The notes: a model not told the origin generated them from the letters alone. Shown: positions 34,195-42,511, numbered from the stretch's first letter. The stretch: DNA of 49,886 nt from Clostridia bacterium (GCA_017473165.1 JAFUNA010000001.1:1-49886); one strand, 5' to 3'. Made by a program: numbers and translations.

Positions 34195-34671
34195 TTAAAA
34201 ATTAAAGTCGTCGAGTTTGATATAGCTTGTTTCTTTTTTATCGATATTCATTGCGCTGCCGTCTTCAAGGCGAAGGGTGATTCTCATGCCCTCATAGTCC
34301 TCGAGGATACCCGAAAATTCACGGATTCCGTCAACGGCACGGATAAGCTTAACCTTGATTTTTTCGCCCTTGCAAGCTTCGAAATGGCTTTCTCTTGTGA
34401 GGTCTCTTTCGATTCCGGGGGAGGAAACTTCAAGGCAGTAGCTCTGCTCGATGGGGTCTGCATCGTCAAGGGGCTTGTCGATTGCACGGCTCATGTTTTC
34501 GCAGTCTGTTATGCCGACGCCGCCGTCTTTGTCGATAAAGATGCGGAGAAACCAGTCTGCACCTTCTTTAACGAAGCGGATGTCCCAGAGCTTAAGACCG
34601 AGCTCTGCGGCGATGGGCTCTGCGATTTCCCAAACAGCGGCTACGGTATTGCCGCCCTTACCTTTTGCCAT
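34195..34671 (-). CDS. rimP: Ribosome maturation factor RimP
   Basis: Assists 30S subunit assembly. The 158 residues match RimP: ELGLKLWDIRFVKEGADWFLRIFIDKDGGVGITDCE, then LEVSSPGIERDLTRE, and a C-terminal SH3-like barrel ending near SYIKLDDF. It is the first gene of the operon, ATG after AAAGGAG. Confidence 0.95.
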   Translation of the reverse strand: MAKGKGGNTVAAVWEIAEPIAAELGLKLWDIRFVKEGADWFLRIFIDKDGGVGITDCENMSRAIDKPLDDADPIEQSYCLEVSSPGIERDLTRESHFEACKGEKIKVKLIRAVDGIREFSGILEDYEGMRITLRLEDGSAMNIDKKETSYIKLDDFNF

Positions 34672-34724
34672 GGGTTCAATCTCCTTTATTTCTTTTTGTG
34701 AAAAAAGATTTCAGCACAAACAAA

Positions 34725-34744
34725 AGAGCGGGTCGCCCCACTCT
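34725..34744 (-). terminator. Leader hairpin upstream of rimP (attenuator-like)
   Basis: On the minus strand AGAGTGGG pairs with CCCGCTCT through a GCGA tetraloop (one G-T wobble), followed by TTTGTTTGTG. It lies between the rimP promoter and gene. A similar GAGTGGG-type hairpin commonly precedes rimP operons in Firmicutes, so regulation of the operon by termination, possibly through NusA, is likely. Confidence 0.6.
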
Positions 34745-34771
34745 CATGAAATACTTAATCCTACTGTGGCT

Positions 34772-34800
34772 ATTTTAACACATAAATCCGCAAATATCAA
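34772..34800 (-). promoter_or_regulatory. Promoter of the rimP-nusA-infB operon
   Basis: On the minus strand TTGATA (34800-34795), a 17-bp spacer and TAAAAT (34777-34772). The leader before rimP is about 95 nt and includes the hairpin. Confidence 0.7.
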
Positions 34801-34842
34801 GTACTATTTAAAATATTTTTATATAATATTTATTTTTTCTTA

Positions 34843-34871
34843 TTGATATGGCGGCGGAATGGGTGTAAAAT
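34843..34871 (+). promoter_or_regulatory. Promoter of the amidohydrolase gene
   Basis: TTGATA (34843-34848), 17 bp, TAAAAT (34866-34871), a short distance before the ATG at 34897. Confidence 0.6.
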
Positions 34872-34896
34872 AATAAAAAAATGATGAGGTTCAAAA

Positions 34897-35691
34897 ATGA
34901 TTATAGATTTTCATACACATTGCTTTCCCGATAAAATTGCCGCAAGGGCAATGGAGCAGCTCAAGCTCCGTTCGGGAATAACCATGCCGTTTCACGACGG
35001 CAGCCTTGACGGATTGAAAAAGCTGCAGAAGCGTGACGGCGTTGATTATTCCGTTGTGCTGAACATTGCAACAAATCCCCGTCAGCAAACAAGCGTCAAT
35101 AATTTTGCAATTTCGCTCAAAGCCGTTGAGGGAATTGTGCCGTTCGGCAGCGTTCATCCCGACAGCCCCGAGGCTCTTGACGAGCTTGACAGGCTCAAAG
35201 AAAACGGCATAAAGGGCATCAAGCTGCATCCCGACTATCAGGGCTTTTTTGTTGATGAAGAAAAAATGCTTCCGATTTACGAAAAAATCGGAAGTCTGGG
35301 ATTTATAACCGTTTTTCACAGCGGCTTTGATATCGGCTATCCCGAGCCGATTCATTGCACGCCCAAGGCACTTTCGACGGTGCTGAAATATTTTGGCGAC
35401 GCACCCGTTGTTGCGGCTCATTTCGGCGGACTTTGTGCCCGACCCGAAACATTGGAGTATCTTGCGGGCAAAAACGTTTATCTTGACACAGCCTACTGCT
35501 ACGGAATGCTGACTCCGGGAAAAGCAAAGGAGCTTATTGATGTTCACGGAGCGGATAAAATTCTTCTCGGAAGTGACGCACCGTGGAATTCACCCGAGCA
35601 GGATATTGAGCTTGTCAGATGCTTCGGATTAACGGAAGAACAAGAAAAAGCAGTCCTCGGCGGTAACGCACAAAGACTGCTGAATTTGTAA
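34897..35691 (+). CDS. Amidohydrolase-family (TIM-barrel) metal-dependent hydrolase
   Basis: The 264-residue protein begins MIIDFHTHCFPDKIA, the HxH metal motif of the amidohydrolase_2/ACMSD-like group. Further metal-site motifs are KLHPDYQGF, TVFHSGFD, AAHFGG and the late GSDAPW with the catalytic Asp. All positions are filled, so activity is likely, but the substrate cannot be named from the sequence. Start ATG lies 7 bp after TGAGG. It converges on the YfbR-like gene, with stop codons only 1 bp apart and no terminator between them. Confidence 0.85.
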   Translation: MIIDFHTHCFPDKIAARAMEQLKLRSGITMPFHDGSLDGLKKLQKRDGVDYSVVLNIATNPRQQTSVNNFAISLKAVEGIVPFGSVHPDSPEALDELDRLKENGIKGIKLHPDYQGFFVDEEKMLPIYEKIGSLGFITVFHSGFDIGYPEPIHCTPKALSTVLKYFGDAPVVAAHFGGLCARPETLEYLAGKNVYLDTAYCYGMLTPGKAKELIDVHGADKILLGSDAPWNSPEQDIELVRCFGLTEEQEKAVLGGNAQRLLNL

Positions 35692-36273
35692 TCATCTCAA
35701 TTCATCAAGAGTCAAATCAAACGCAGGCAGGAATTCTTCAACAAAAACCTTTGCTTCGGGCAGACCCATGGCATCAATTGATTCTCTTATTCCTTCGCCC
35801 GCTTTGATAAATTCGCTGTTGCCTGCCTTCTTTTCCTCGTTGCACTTTATGAGTGCACTGATTTTGTCGGCGGCTTTGACAAGCTTCCAAAGCTCCCTGT
35901 CGCTTTCTTCGGGAATAAACATCGGAGCAAAATCCTCACGGAAATCCTCGGGCAGCATCTCAACAAGGCTTCTGCAGGCGTTTTCCTCAACCGTTCTGTA
36001 TGCAAGGCGTACTTCCTCGCTGTAATATTTAACGGGAGTGGGCATATCGCCCGTCAGAGTTTCGGGGGTATCGTGATAAAGCCCGAGAAGTGCGGCACGC
36101 TCGCCGTCAAGGCTTTTGCCGAAACGCTTGTTGCCGATAACTGCAAGGGCATGGGCGATAACCGAAACCTCAAAGCTGTGCTCGCATAGATTTTCGCTGT
36201 GCTCATTTCTCATGAGTGCCCAGCGGTTGATATATTTCATCCTTGAAACCATTGCAAAAAATCCGTTTTTCAT
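35692..36273 (-). CDS. yfbR: HD-domain 5'-deoxynucleotidase, YfbR-like
   Basis: I start it at ATG 36273 (193 residues) after AGAGGTGAAG; the longer frame is intergenic. The sequence RWALMRNEHSENLCEHSFEVSVIAHAL, GLYHDTPETLTGDMPTPVKYY and LVKAADKISALIKC fits E. coli YfbR, an HD-fold enzyme that removes phosphate from dNMPs. The metal ligands (His, the HD pair and the late Asp) are all present. A promoter TTGCAA-17-TATGAT (36326-36298, minus) lies upstream. Confidence 0.87.
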   Translation of the reverse strand: MKNGFFAMVSRMKYINRWALMRNEHSENLCEHSFEVSVIAHALAVIGNKRFGKSLDGERAALLGLYHDTPETLTGDMPTPVKYYSEEVRLAYRTVEENACRSLVEMLPEDFREDFAPMFIPEESDRELWKLVKAADKISALIKCNEEKKAGNSEFIKAGEGIRESIDAMGLPEAKVFVEEFLPAFDLTLDELR

Positions 36274-36297
36274 AACTTCACCTCTTAAAGTAATCAC

Positions 36298-36326
36298 ATC
36301 ATACCACACTTGCGTTGCTTTTGCAA
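36298..36326 (-). promoter_or_regulatory. Promoter of the YfbR-like gene
   Basis: On the minus strand TTGCAA (36326-36321), 17 bp, TATGAT (36303-36298). Confidence 0.6.
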
Positions 36327-36343
36327 TGCGGAAAGGCTGACCT

Positions 36344-37087
36344 ATGGCAAAAATCTCCGTTAAAAATTTCATAGCCGAGCTGGATTCGTACTTTGCCCGT
36401 GAAAATCTCGGGGGTGCGGGTCAATGTCTGCTTGAATGGAGAGAAAGAGCCGTCGGTGCGGGTGATAAAAGCGGCGAGCTGACCGTGCTCAACGAAATGA
36501 TAGGATTTTACCGTCAGACCAAGGACGAAAAAGCGGGTATGGCGGCAATAAAAGATGCGTTTTTGATTATAGATGAGCTTGAAATCGGCGGTGAAATTTC
36601 CGCCGCAACAATATATCTCAACGGTGCAACAACCATGAAATCCTTCGGAAGAAGTGCCGATGCAATGGAATTCTATGAACGTACTTTTGAGATTTACAGG
36701 GCGAAAATGCCCGAAAAAAGTCCGCTTTTTGCGGGACTTTACAACAACATGGCTCTTGCTTTGCAGGATATGAAGGATTTCGGCAGGGCGGAGGAATATT
36801 TCCGCAAAGCTATTGAAATTACCGAAGATTTGAAGGGCAGCGAGCTTGAAACGGCGGTTTCCTGCGTCAATCTTGCTCATTTGCTTTATGATAAAAACAA
36901 CGAGGACGAGGAAATAAATTCTCTTATGGAAAGAGCACTTTCAATCCTTGAAAATCCCGCATATTTCGGCTATGATAAGTATGCTTTCACCTGCCGCAAA
37001 TGTGCTCCGTCGTTCGGCTTTTTCGGATTCTTTTTTGCTGAAAAATATCTTAACGAAAGGGCGGATAAGGTTTATGCAGGGTCTTGA
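36344..37087 (+). CDS. Tetratricopeptide-repeat protein
   Basis: The 247 residues contain three or four TPR units, for example PLFAGLYNNMALALQDMKDFGRAEEYFRKAIEI at about 125-157 and AVSCVNLAHLLYDKNN after it. The protein is cytoplasmic with no signal peptide. TPR domains hold protein complexes together. Its stop overlaps the start of the next gene, a DUF4037 nucleotidyltransferase, by 14 bp, and in other Clostridia TPR and DUF4037 modules can be neighbours or fused. ATG follows AAAGG. It is the first gene of the operon that contains the pseudokinase-sortase. Confidence 0.8.
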   Translation: MAKISVKNFIAELDSYFARENLGGAGQCLLEWRERAVGAGDKSGELTVLNEMIGFYRQTKDEKAGMAAIKDAFLIIDELEIGGEISAATIYLNGATTMKSFGRSADAMEFYERTFEIYRAKMPEKSPLFAGLYNNMALALQDMKDFGRAEEYFRKAIEITEDLKGSELETAVSCVNLAHLLYDKNNEDEEINSLMERALSILENPAYFGYDKYAFTCRKCAPSFGFFGFFFAEKYLNERADKVYAGS

Positions 37088-38003
37088 ATTGAGCCGCAGA
37101 TACTACGAGGAATTCGGTCTGCCCATGATTAAGGAGCAGTTTGCCGAATTCGAAAACAGAATAGCCGTCGGTCTTGCGGGTGCGGGGTCGGATTGCTTCG
37201 GCTTTGACGATGAAATTTCCCGTGACCACGATTTCGGTGCGGGCTTCTGCCTCTGGATAACCGATGAGGATAACGAGCTTTTCGGCTTTGAGCTTGCAAG
37301 GGCTTATTCAAGGCTGCCCAAGGAATTCATGGGCGTTGAGAAGGGCAAAAGCAACTACTATGCAAATTCACGCTACGGCGTTAAAACAATAGGCGATTTT
37401 TATTTACCCTTAACGGGTAAAAGGGGTGCACCCGAAACGGTTTGGGAGTGGCTCAACATCCCCGAGCATTCCCTTGCGGTGGCGGTCAACGGTTGCGTTT
37501 TCCGTGACGATTCGGGCGAATTCACCAAAATCAGAGAAAAGATTTTGTGCGGAATGCCCGAGGATATCCGCCTCAAAAAGCTTGCTGCCCGTGCGGCGAT
37601 TATGGCACAGAGCGGTCAGTATAATTTTCCCCGATGCACCGCACACGGCGAAATCGGCGGAGCTGCATTGGCTGTTTCGGAGTTTGTCAAAAGCACAGTT
37701 TCGCTTGTTTACCTCATAAACGGAAAATTTGCTCCGTTTTATAAATGGGCGTTAAGAGGAATGAAGGAGCTTGAATTTTTTTCGGAATTTGCTCCCGTGC
37801 TGACCGAAATCTTGACGGAGGATTATTCCAAACCCGAAGAAAAGCAGGCGAAAATCGAAAAAATCTGCTCTGCCGTTGCGGATTATTTCCGTCAGAGCGG
37901 ACTTTCACGCTCCGCATCGGATTTTCTTGAGCCCCATGCCTATGAAATACAGAACAAAATCAAGGATATAAACATACGCACTCTTCACATTATGGAAGGA
38001 TAA
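37074..38003 (+). CDS. DUF4037 nucleotidyltransferase-fold protein
   Basis: I start it at ATG 37074 after GGATAAGG (309 residues). Residues 36-55 read GAGSDCFGFDDEISRDHDFG: the Gly-Ser and the Asp-x-Asp (Asp51, Asp53) of the DNA polymerase beta-like nucleotidyltransferase fold. The rest (about 95-300) is helical and matches the DUF4037 layout (YYANSRYGVKTIGDFYLPLTG..., FRDDSGEFTKIREKI). The catalytic acids are present, so it probably transfers a nucleotide to a small molecule or protein. The target is unknown. It is coupled to the TPR gene and lies 3 bp before the sortase gene. Confidence 0.82.
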   Translation: MQGLELSRRYYEEFGLPMIKEQFAEFENRIAVGLAGAGSDCFGFDDEISRDHDFGAGFCLWITDEDNELFGFELARAYSRLPKEFMGVEKGKSNYYANSRYGVKTIGDFYLPLTGKRGAPETVWEWLNIPEHSLAVAVNGCVFRDDSGEFTKIREKILCGMPEDIRLKKLAARAAIMAQSGQYNFPRCTAHGEIGGAALAVSEFVKSTVSLVYLINGKFAPFYKWALRGMKELEFFSEFAPVLTEILTEDYSKPEEKQAKIEKICSAVADYFRQSGLSRSASDFLEPHAYEIQNKIKDINIRTLHIMEG

Positions 38004-38006
38004 AAG

Positions 38007-39875
38007 ATGAAACGCTGTTTAAACTGTTTAAGCGAATGCAAGGATTCCGTGTCGGTCTGCACGGCGTGCGGATTCGACGGAACAATACAAAATAAATATG
38101 AATACACTCTGCCAATGGGCACGAAGATTAACGGCAGATATGTGCTTGGCGGCGTTGCAGAAAAAAACAAGGTTTTTGCAACATATTTTGCCTTTGATTC
38201 AAAGCTCGGCAAGCGTGTGCGGCTGACGGAATACCTGCCCGAAAGATATGTTTACCGCAATCCCGACGAGGAAGGAGTGCGGTTTCTTGACGAGGAGTGC
38301 AGAATGCGTGCCGACAGGGAAATTGCGTCGCTCTATTCCCATTACGGCAAGCTCTGCGAGGCTTCAAAATCGAGCGTGCTCAATTTCACCGACGTTTTTG
38401 CCGCAAATTCAACCGTATATTTTGCAAGCTCAATCGAAACGGGAATTCCGTTTTCGTCAATGGCGGGCAACGGCAGGGCGATGCCCTTTGAAAAGGCGGT
38501 TTCGATGCTTGCCCCCGTTTTTGCGTGCCTTTCAAAAATGCGTGAGGCGGGCAAGTGGCACGGCTCGGTAACGCCCTATTCAATTCTGACCCAAAACGGC
38601 AGGGTTACGGCTCTCACGGGCTACAGCTATCCGCCCAAATACACCGCATCTCCGTTTGATGCACCCGAAAAGCAGGTTGGTGCGGGCAAATGCGGCTCAT
38701 ATACCGACGTTTATTCAATGGGTGCAATCCTCTATCAGGCGGCAACGGGATTTCTGCCTCCCTCCGCAAGTCAGAGAGAAAGGGGCAGGGAACTGCGTTT
38801 TCCCGAGGGTTTTCCCGAAAACCAAAAGGAAATCATTCTCGGTGCAATGAATCCCAACGAAAGAGAGCGTTACGCCGACATTGACGAATTTGCCGCTGCA
38901 CTGGGGCTGCGTAAGCCCGAGCAGAAAAAATCAAAGCCCTCACCGTCTGAAATCATAAGAAAAATTGTTCTTGCTCTTGCGATAATCTGTCTTGCTGCAA
39001 GCGGCGGATATCTTGTAAACTATTATATAATCGAGCCCATGCAGGAATCAAAGCAGGCGGATGAGCTTGCGGGTCTGATTCAGACAACCCTGCAGAATAC
39101 GCAGGTTTATATTGACCCGTGGGAGGAAATTTACCAAAGGCATCCCGATGTTGCCTATCCCTCGGGCATGAATCCCGCCTTTGCCGACCTTTATGCAATC
39201 AACAACGAGTTTGCGGGCTGGGTTTCGATTCCGTCGCTGAATATTAACTATTCCGTTTTGCAGACCACGGATAACGAAAAATATCTCCGCAAGGATATCT
39301 ACGGCAACAGAACCTCCTACGGCGTGCCCTATTTTGACTATCGCAACTCCATGAAAAACCTTGATAAGAATACAATTATCTACGGTCACAATATGCGTCA
39401 CGATGACAAGATTTTCGGCACTCTTGAGGAATACAGAACAATTGAAGGCTTCAAAAAAGCACCGCTTATCGGCATGAGCACGCTCTACGGCGACTACACC
39501 TTCAAGGTTTACGCCGTGTTTATTTCAAACAGCGAAGCCGATGACGATAACGGTCATATTTTCAACTATATTTTCACCCAGACGAGCAACGAAAGATTCA
39601 TGACCTATGTGCGTGAAATCAATAAACGCAAGCTTTACACCACGGGCGTTGACATCTGTGAAACGGACAAAATTCTGACTCTCTCAACCTGCTGCTACGA
39701 TTTTGAGGACGGAAAGCTGGTTGTTGTCGGCAGACTGCTGCGTGACGGCGAGAGTGCTGACGTTGATTTTTCGAAGGCATATATGAACGATAACCCCAAA
39801 TTTCCGCAGGCGTATTACGATGCAAAGGGCATTGATAACCCCTACGCCAACGACCCCGACGAATTCAATTATTGA
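38007..39875 (+). CDS. Zinc ribbon - pseudokinase - TM - class B sortase fusion
   Basis: The 622-residue protein starts 5 bp after GAAGGA. Residues 1-25 form a zinc ribbon (Cys4, 7, 18, 21). Residues about 36-300 follow a Ser/Thr kinase fold: the late motifs DAPE (218-221) and YTDVYSMGAILYQAATGFLPP (232-252) are clear. The catalytic lysine of VAIKEY is replaced (VRLTEY, Thr74), HRD is HGS (185-187) and DFG is missing, so it should not phosphorylate. A transmembrane helix spans 319-343. Residues about 370-580 are a class B sortase with catalytic His461 (IYGHNM), Cys562 (TLSTC) and Arg576 (VVVGRLLR), all intact. So a cytoplasmic sensor-like part is joined through the membrane to an external transpeptidase. 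It cleaves and attaches a sorting-signal protein; no candidate substrate is in the window. It ends 4 bp into the next ORF region. Confidence 0.9.
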   Translation: MKRCLNCLSECKDSVSVCTACGFDGTIQNKYEYTLPMGTKINGRYVLGGVAEKNKVFATYFAFDSKLGKRVRLTEYLPERYVYRNPDEEGVRFLDEECRMRADREIASLYSHYGKLCEASKSSVLNFTDVFAANSTVYFASSIETGIPFSSMAGNGRAMPFEKAVSMLAPVFACLSKMREAGKWHGSVTPYSILTQNGRVTALTGYSYPPKYTASPFDAPEKQVGAGKCGSYTDVYSMGAILYQAATGFLPPSASQRERGRELRFPEGFPENQKEIILGAMNPNERERYADIDEFAAALGLRKPEQKKSKPSPSEIIRKIVLALAIICLAASGGYLVNYYIIEPMQESKQADELAGLIQTTLQNTQVYIDPWEEIYQRHPDVAYPSGMNPAFADLYAINNEFAGWVSIPSLNINYSVLQTTDNEKYLRKDIYGNRTSYGVPYFDYRNSMKNLDKNTIIYGHNMRHDDKIFGTLEEYRTIEGFKKAPLIGMSTLYGDYTFKVYAVFISNSEADDDNGHIFNYIFTQTSNERFMTYVREINKRKLYTTGVDICETDKILTLSTCCYDFEDGKLVVVGRLLRDGESADVDFSKAYMNDNPKFPQAYYDAKGIDNPYANDPDEFNY

Positions 39876-39886
39876 GGAGTGTTGTT

Positions 39887-40411
39887 ATGAAATTCTTAAT
39901 TGTTGTTGATATGCAGAATGACTTTATCGACGGTGCTTTGGGCACAAAAGAGGCTGTTGCAATCGTGCCTGCGGTAAAGAAAAAAATCGAAGGCTTTGAC
40001 GGCAGGGTGATTTTTACAAGAGATACCCACGAAGCCGATTATCTTTCAACGCAGGAGGGTAAAAACCTGCCCGTTGAGCATTGCATAAAGGGCACGGACG
40101 GCTGGCAGATAAGAGCTGAACTGGATGCACTCCGCAAGGAAGAGCCCGTTGACAAGCCCACCTTCGGCAGCGTTGCTCTCGGTCAGCTTTTAAAGGCGTA
40201 TGACACCTATGAGGAAAAGATTGAAAGCATAACATTCATCGGTCTTTGCACCGATATCTGTGTTATTTCCAACGCAATGACAGCAAAGGCTTATCTTCCC
40301 GAAACTCCGATTTTTGTTGATGCGGCGTGCTGTGCGGGCGTTACGCCCGAAAGCCATGAGCGTGCGCTGGATGCAATGGCAGTTTGCCAGATAAAAGTGT
40401 TAAATCGCTAA
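39887..40411 (+). CDS. Isochorismatase-family cysteine hydrolase, nicotinamidase-like
   Basis: ATG 39887 follows GAGGAG with good spacing (174 residues). The catalytic triad of nicotinamidases is visible: Asp8 (VVDMQNDF), Lys90 (VDKPTFGS) and Cys125 (GLCTDICV). Metal-ligand-like residues Asp46 and His48 (TRDTHEADY) and His65 are present. The likely reaction is nicotinamide to nicotinate in NAD recycling, but related hydrolases share the triad. It follows the sortase gene by 11 bp and is probably read with it; the aro promoter starts just after it. Confidence 0.85.
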   Translation: MKFLIVVDMQNDFIDGALGTKEAVAIVPAVKKKIEGFDGRVIFTRDTHEADYLSTQEGKNLPVEHCIKGTDGWQIRAELDALRKEEPVDKPTFGSVALGQLLKAYDTYEEKIESITFIGLCTDICVISNAMTAKAYLPETPIFVDAACCAGVTPESHERALDAMAVCQIKVLNR

Positions 40412-40430
40412 AGTTTTTTCGAAAAATCTA

Positions 40431-40459
40431 TTGACAAACGGTTTTCGGAGTGCTATTCT
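40431..40459 (+). promoter_or_regulatory. Promoter of the aro operon
   Basis: TTGACA (40431-40436), a 17-bp spacer and TATTCT (40454-40459). Transcription would begin near 40466, leaving a leader of about 190 nt. Confidence 0.8.
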
Positions 40460-40492
40460 ATTCTCATCAAAAAACAAAAAGGAACTCAAACC

Positions 40493-40546
40493 ATGACTAA
40501 AAACGTTTTCACAGCTGCATATTTCTACTTTTACTTTATCAAGTAA
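40493..40546 (+). CDS. Phe/Tyr leader peptide of the aro operon
   Basis: A 17-codon frame, MTKNVFTAAYFYFYFIK, starts at an ATG after AAAGGA and ends with TAA at 40544. Six consecutive codons (40520-40537) read Tyr-Phe-Tyr-Phe-Tyr-Phe, with one more Phe earlier. That is the typical make-up of a leader peptide whose ribosome stalls when charged tRNA-Phe or tRNA-Tyr is short. The terminator and antiterminator around it are listed separately. The peptide itself is expected to be degraded and to have no other role. Confidence 0.85.
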   Translation: MTKNVFTAAYFYFYFIK

Positions 40547-40642
40547 CTTGATAGGGTTTGGTAGGTTTTGCTGAAAAAACGTTAAGTAATCGAGGTTTCT
40601 GATACCCCGCAGTGAAATTTACACTGCGGGGTTTATTTTTTT
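40502..40642 (+). promoter_or_regulatory. Ribosome-mediated attenuator of the aro operon
   Basis: Three competing pairings can be read. 1:2 joins AACGTTTT-CA-CAGC (40502-40515) to GCTG-AA-AAAACGTT (40570-40583) around the Tyr/Phe codons. 2:3 joins GTAGGTTTTGCTG (40561-40573) to CAGTGAAATTTAC (40610-40622), 13 bp with four G-T wobbles. 3:4 is the terminator ACCCCGCAGTG (40604-40614) with CACTGCGGGGT (40622-40632), then TTTATTTTTTT. With Phe/Tyr plentiful the ribosome reaches the leader stop and 3:4 forms. Stalling at the Tyr/Phe codons covers region 1, frees region 2 and forms 2:3, so transcription enters aroF. Confidence 0.85.
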
Positions 40643-40655
40643 GGAGGCGAAAAAA

Positions 40656-41663
40656 ATGATTGTATCAATCAAAAAAGGAACAGACGAAGCACAGGTTCAG
40701 AATTTAATCGAATGGCTTGAAAGCCTTAATCTTGAAATTCACCGCAGCGAGGGACAGTATGACACAATTCTCGGTCTTGTCGGCGACACAAGCCATGTTG
40801 ACATGGACCTCATCAGCGGACTCAATATCGTAAACAACGTTGCAAGAATCAGCGAGCCCTATAAGAGTGCAAACAGAAAATTCCATCCCGACGACACCGT
40901 AATCGACATTTGCGGCAACAAAATCGGCGGCGGAAACTTCCAGTTTATTGCAGGTCCGTGCTCCGTTGAATCATCCGAACAGATTTGCTCAATCGCAAGG
41001 GATATCAAGGCTGCGGGCGCAAATCTTCTGCGAGGCGGTGCGTTCAAGCCCAGAACATCACCCTACGCTTTTCAGGGCATGAGGGCAGAGGGTCTTGAGC
41101 TTCTGCGTGAGGCAAGAAAAGAAACGGGAGCTCCCATTGTTACCGAAATCATGGACCTTTCGCATCTTCCTCTTTTTGAGGATGTTGACGTTATTCAGGT
41201 CGGTGCAAGAAATATGCAGAATTTCGAGCTGCTCAAGGAGCTTGGCAAAACCGACAAGCCCATTCTTCTCAAAAGAGGTCTTGCCGCAACAATGGAAGAA
41301 CTGCTCATGAGTGCGGAATACATCATGGCGGGCGGCAACAGCAAGGTTATGCTCTGCGAAAGAGGAATCAGAACCTTTGAGCATTACACAAGAAATACAA
41401 TGGACATTTCCGCAATCGCACTCCTCAAAGAGAAAACCCACCTTCCCGTAATTGCAGACCCCAGCCACGCAGCGGGCATGGCAAGAATGGTAAGACCTCT
41501 TGCCCTTGCGGCGGTTGCGGCAGGTGCTGACGGACTTATGATTGAAGTTCATAACGACCCTGCCCATGCACTCTGCGACGGTCCGCAGGCACTCCGCCCC
41601 GAGGAATTCGCAAAGGTTGTTAAGGAAGCAAACGCAATCAGAGAGATTATGGTTAAGTTTTAA
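40656..41663 (+). CDS. aroF: 3-deoxy-7-phosphoheptulonate (DAHP) synthase, type I-beta with N-terminal regulatory domain
   Basis: First step of the shikimate pathway: phosphoenolpyruvate plus erythrose 4-phosphate. ATG 40656 follows GGAGG directly after the attenuator terminator; 335 residues. Residues 1-70 are a ferredoxin-like domain ([23 protein letters not shown]), as in Thermotoga DAHP synthase, where it gives inhibition by Phe and Tyr. The barrel shows [53 protein letters not shown] and DPSHAAG. So the pathway is likely controlled both at the enzyme and by attenuation. Confidence 0.96.
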   Translation: MIVSIKKGTDEAQVQNLIEWLESLNLEIHRSEGQYDTILGLVGDTSHVDMDLISGLNIVNNVARISEPYKSANRKFHPDDTVIDICGNKIGGGNFQFIAGPCSVESSEQICSIARDIKAAGANLLRGGAFKPRTSPYAFQGMRAEGLELLREARKETGAPIVTEIMDLSHLPLFEDVDVIQVGARNMQNFELLKELGKTDKPILLKRGLAATMEELLMSAEYIMAGGNSKVMLCERGIRTFEHYTRNTMDISAIALLKEKTHLPVIADPSHAAGMARMVRPLALAAVAAGADGLMIEVHNDPAHALCDGPQALRPEEFAKVVKEANAIREIMVKF

Positions 41664-41672
41664 GGTGATATT

Positions 41673-42503
41673 ATGAAGATAGGAATAGCAGGTCTCGGAC
41701 TTATCGGCGGCTCGCTTGCAAGAGCTCTCACGGACAGCGGCAAGCACGAGGTTTTCGGTCTTGACCGCAACAGAAGCTCCGTTCTTGCGGCGAAAATGGT
41801 TGAAGCTATCGCAGGGGAGCTTAACGAAGAAAACATCGGCGAATGCGAGATGATATTCATTGCCCTCTATCCGAAAGCAACGGTTGAATTCGTTGAGAAG
41901 TACGCCTCAAAAATCAAAAAGGGTACAATCGTAACCGACTGCGGCGGCGTCAAAAGACCGATTTGCAATCCCTGCGAGAAGCTTGCGGAGGAAAACGGAT
42001 TTATCTTTGTTGGCGGACATCCCATGGCGGGCACGCAGTTTTCGGGCTTTAACGCATCAAGGGGAAATCTCTATAAAAACGCAACGATGATTCTGACTCC
42101 GAAAGATAATACCGACATCAGAATTCTCGAAAAGCTGCGAAATGTGCTCAATGATGCGGGATTTGGTGCAATTAACTTTACATCTGCCGAAGAACATGAT
42201 AAAGTAATAGCGTTCACTTCTCAATTGCCCCACATTATTTCAAACGCCTACGTCAAGAGCCATACGGCGGTTAAGCAGAAGGGCTTTTCCGCAGGCAGCT
42301 ACAGGGATTTGACAAGAGTTTCGAAGCTCAACGAAAAAATGTGGACGGAGCTTTTCTTTGAGAATAAAGATAATCTCTGCGATGAAATAGATTTTCTTGT
42401 GGAAAGACTTCAGGAATACAGTGCCGCACTCAAGGCGGATGACAGAGAAGGTCTTGTTGCCCTGCTCAAAGAGGGCACGGACAGCAAAAAACAGGCAAAG
42501 TAG
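41673..42503 (+). CDS. tyrA: Prephenate dehydrogenase
   Basis: Oxidative decarboxylation of prephenate to 4-hydroxyphenylpyruvate for tyrosine. The 276 residues have the NAD-binding start MKIGIAGLGLIGGSLARAL, the family motif GGHPMAGTQFSG, and a helical dimerisation half with SQLPHIISNAYV and AGSYRDLTRVS. No C-terminal ACT domain is fused, so control by tyrosine would have to come from elsewhere, such as the attenuator. The gene starts 9 bp after aroF with AAGGTG as ribosome site. Confidence 0.95.
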   Translation: MKIGIAGLGLIGGSLARALTDSGKHEVFGLDRNRSSVLAAKMVEAIAGELNEENIGECEMIFIALYPKATVEFVEKYASKIKKGTIVTDCGGVKRPICNPCEKLAEENGFIFVGGHPMAGTQFSGFNASRGNLYKNATMILTPKDNTDIRILEKLRNVLNDAGFGAINFTSAEEHDKVIAFTSQLPHIISNAYVKSHTAVKQKGFSAGSYRDLTRVSKLNEKMWTELFFENKDNLCDEIDFLVERLQEYSAALKADDREGLVALLKEGTDSKKQAK

Positions 42504-42511
42504 GAATAAAA

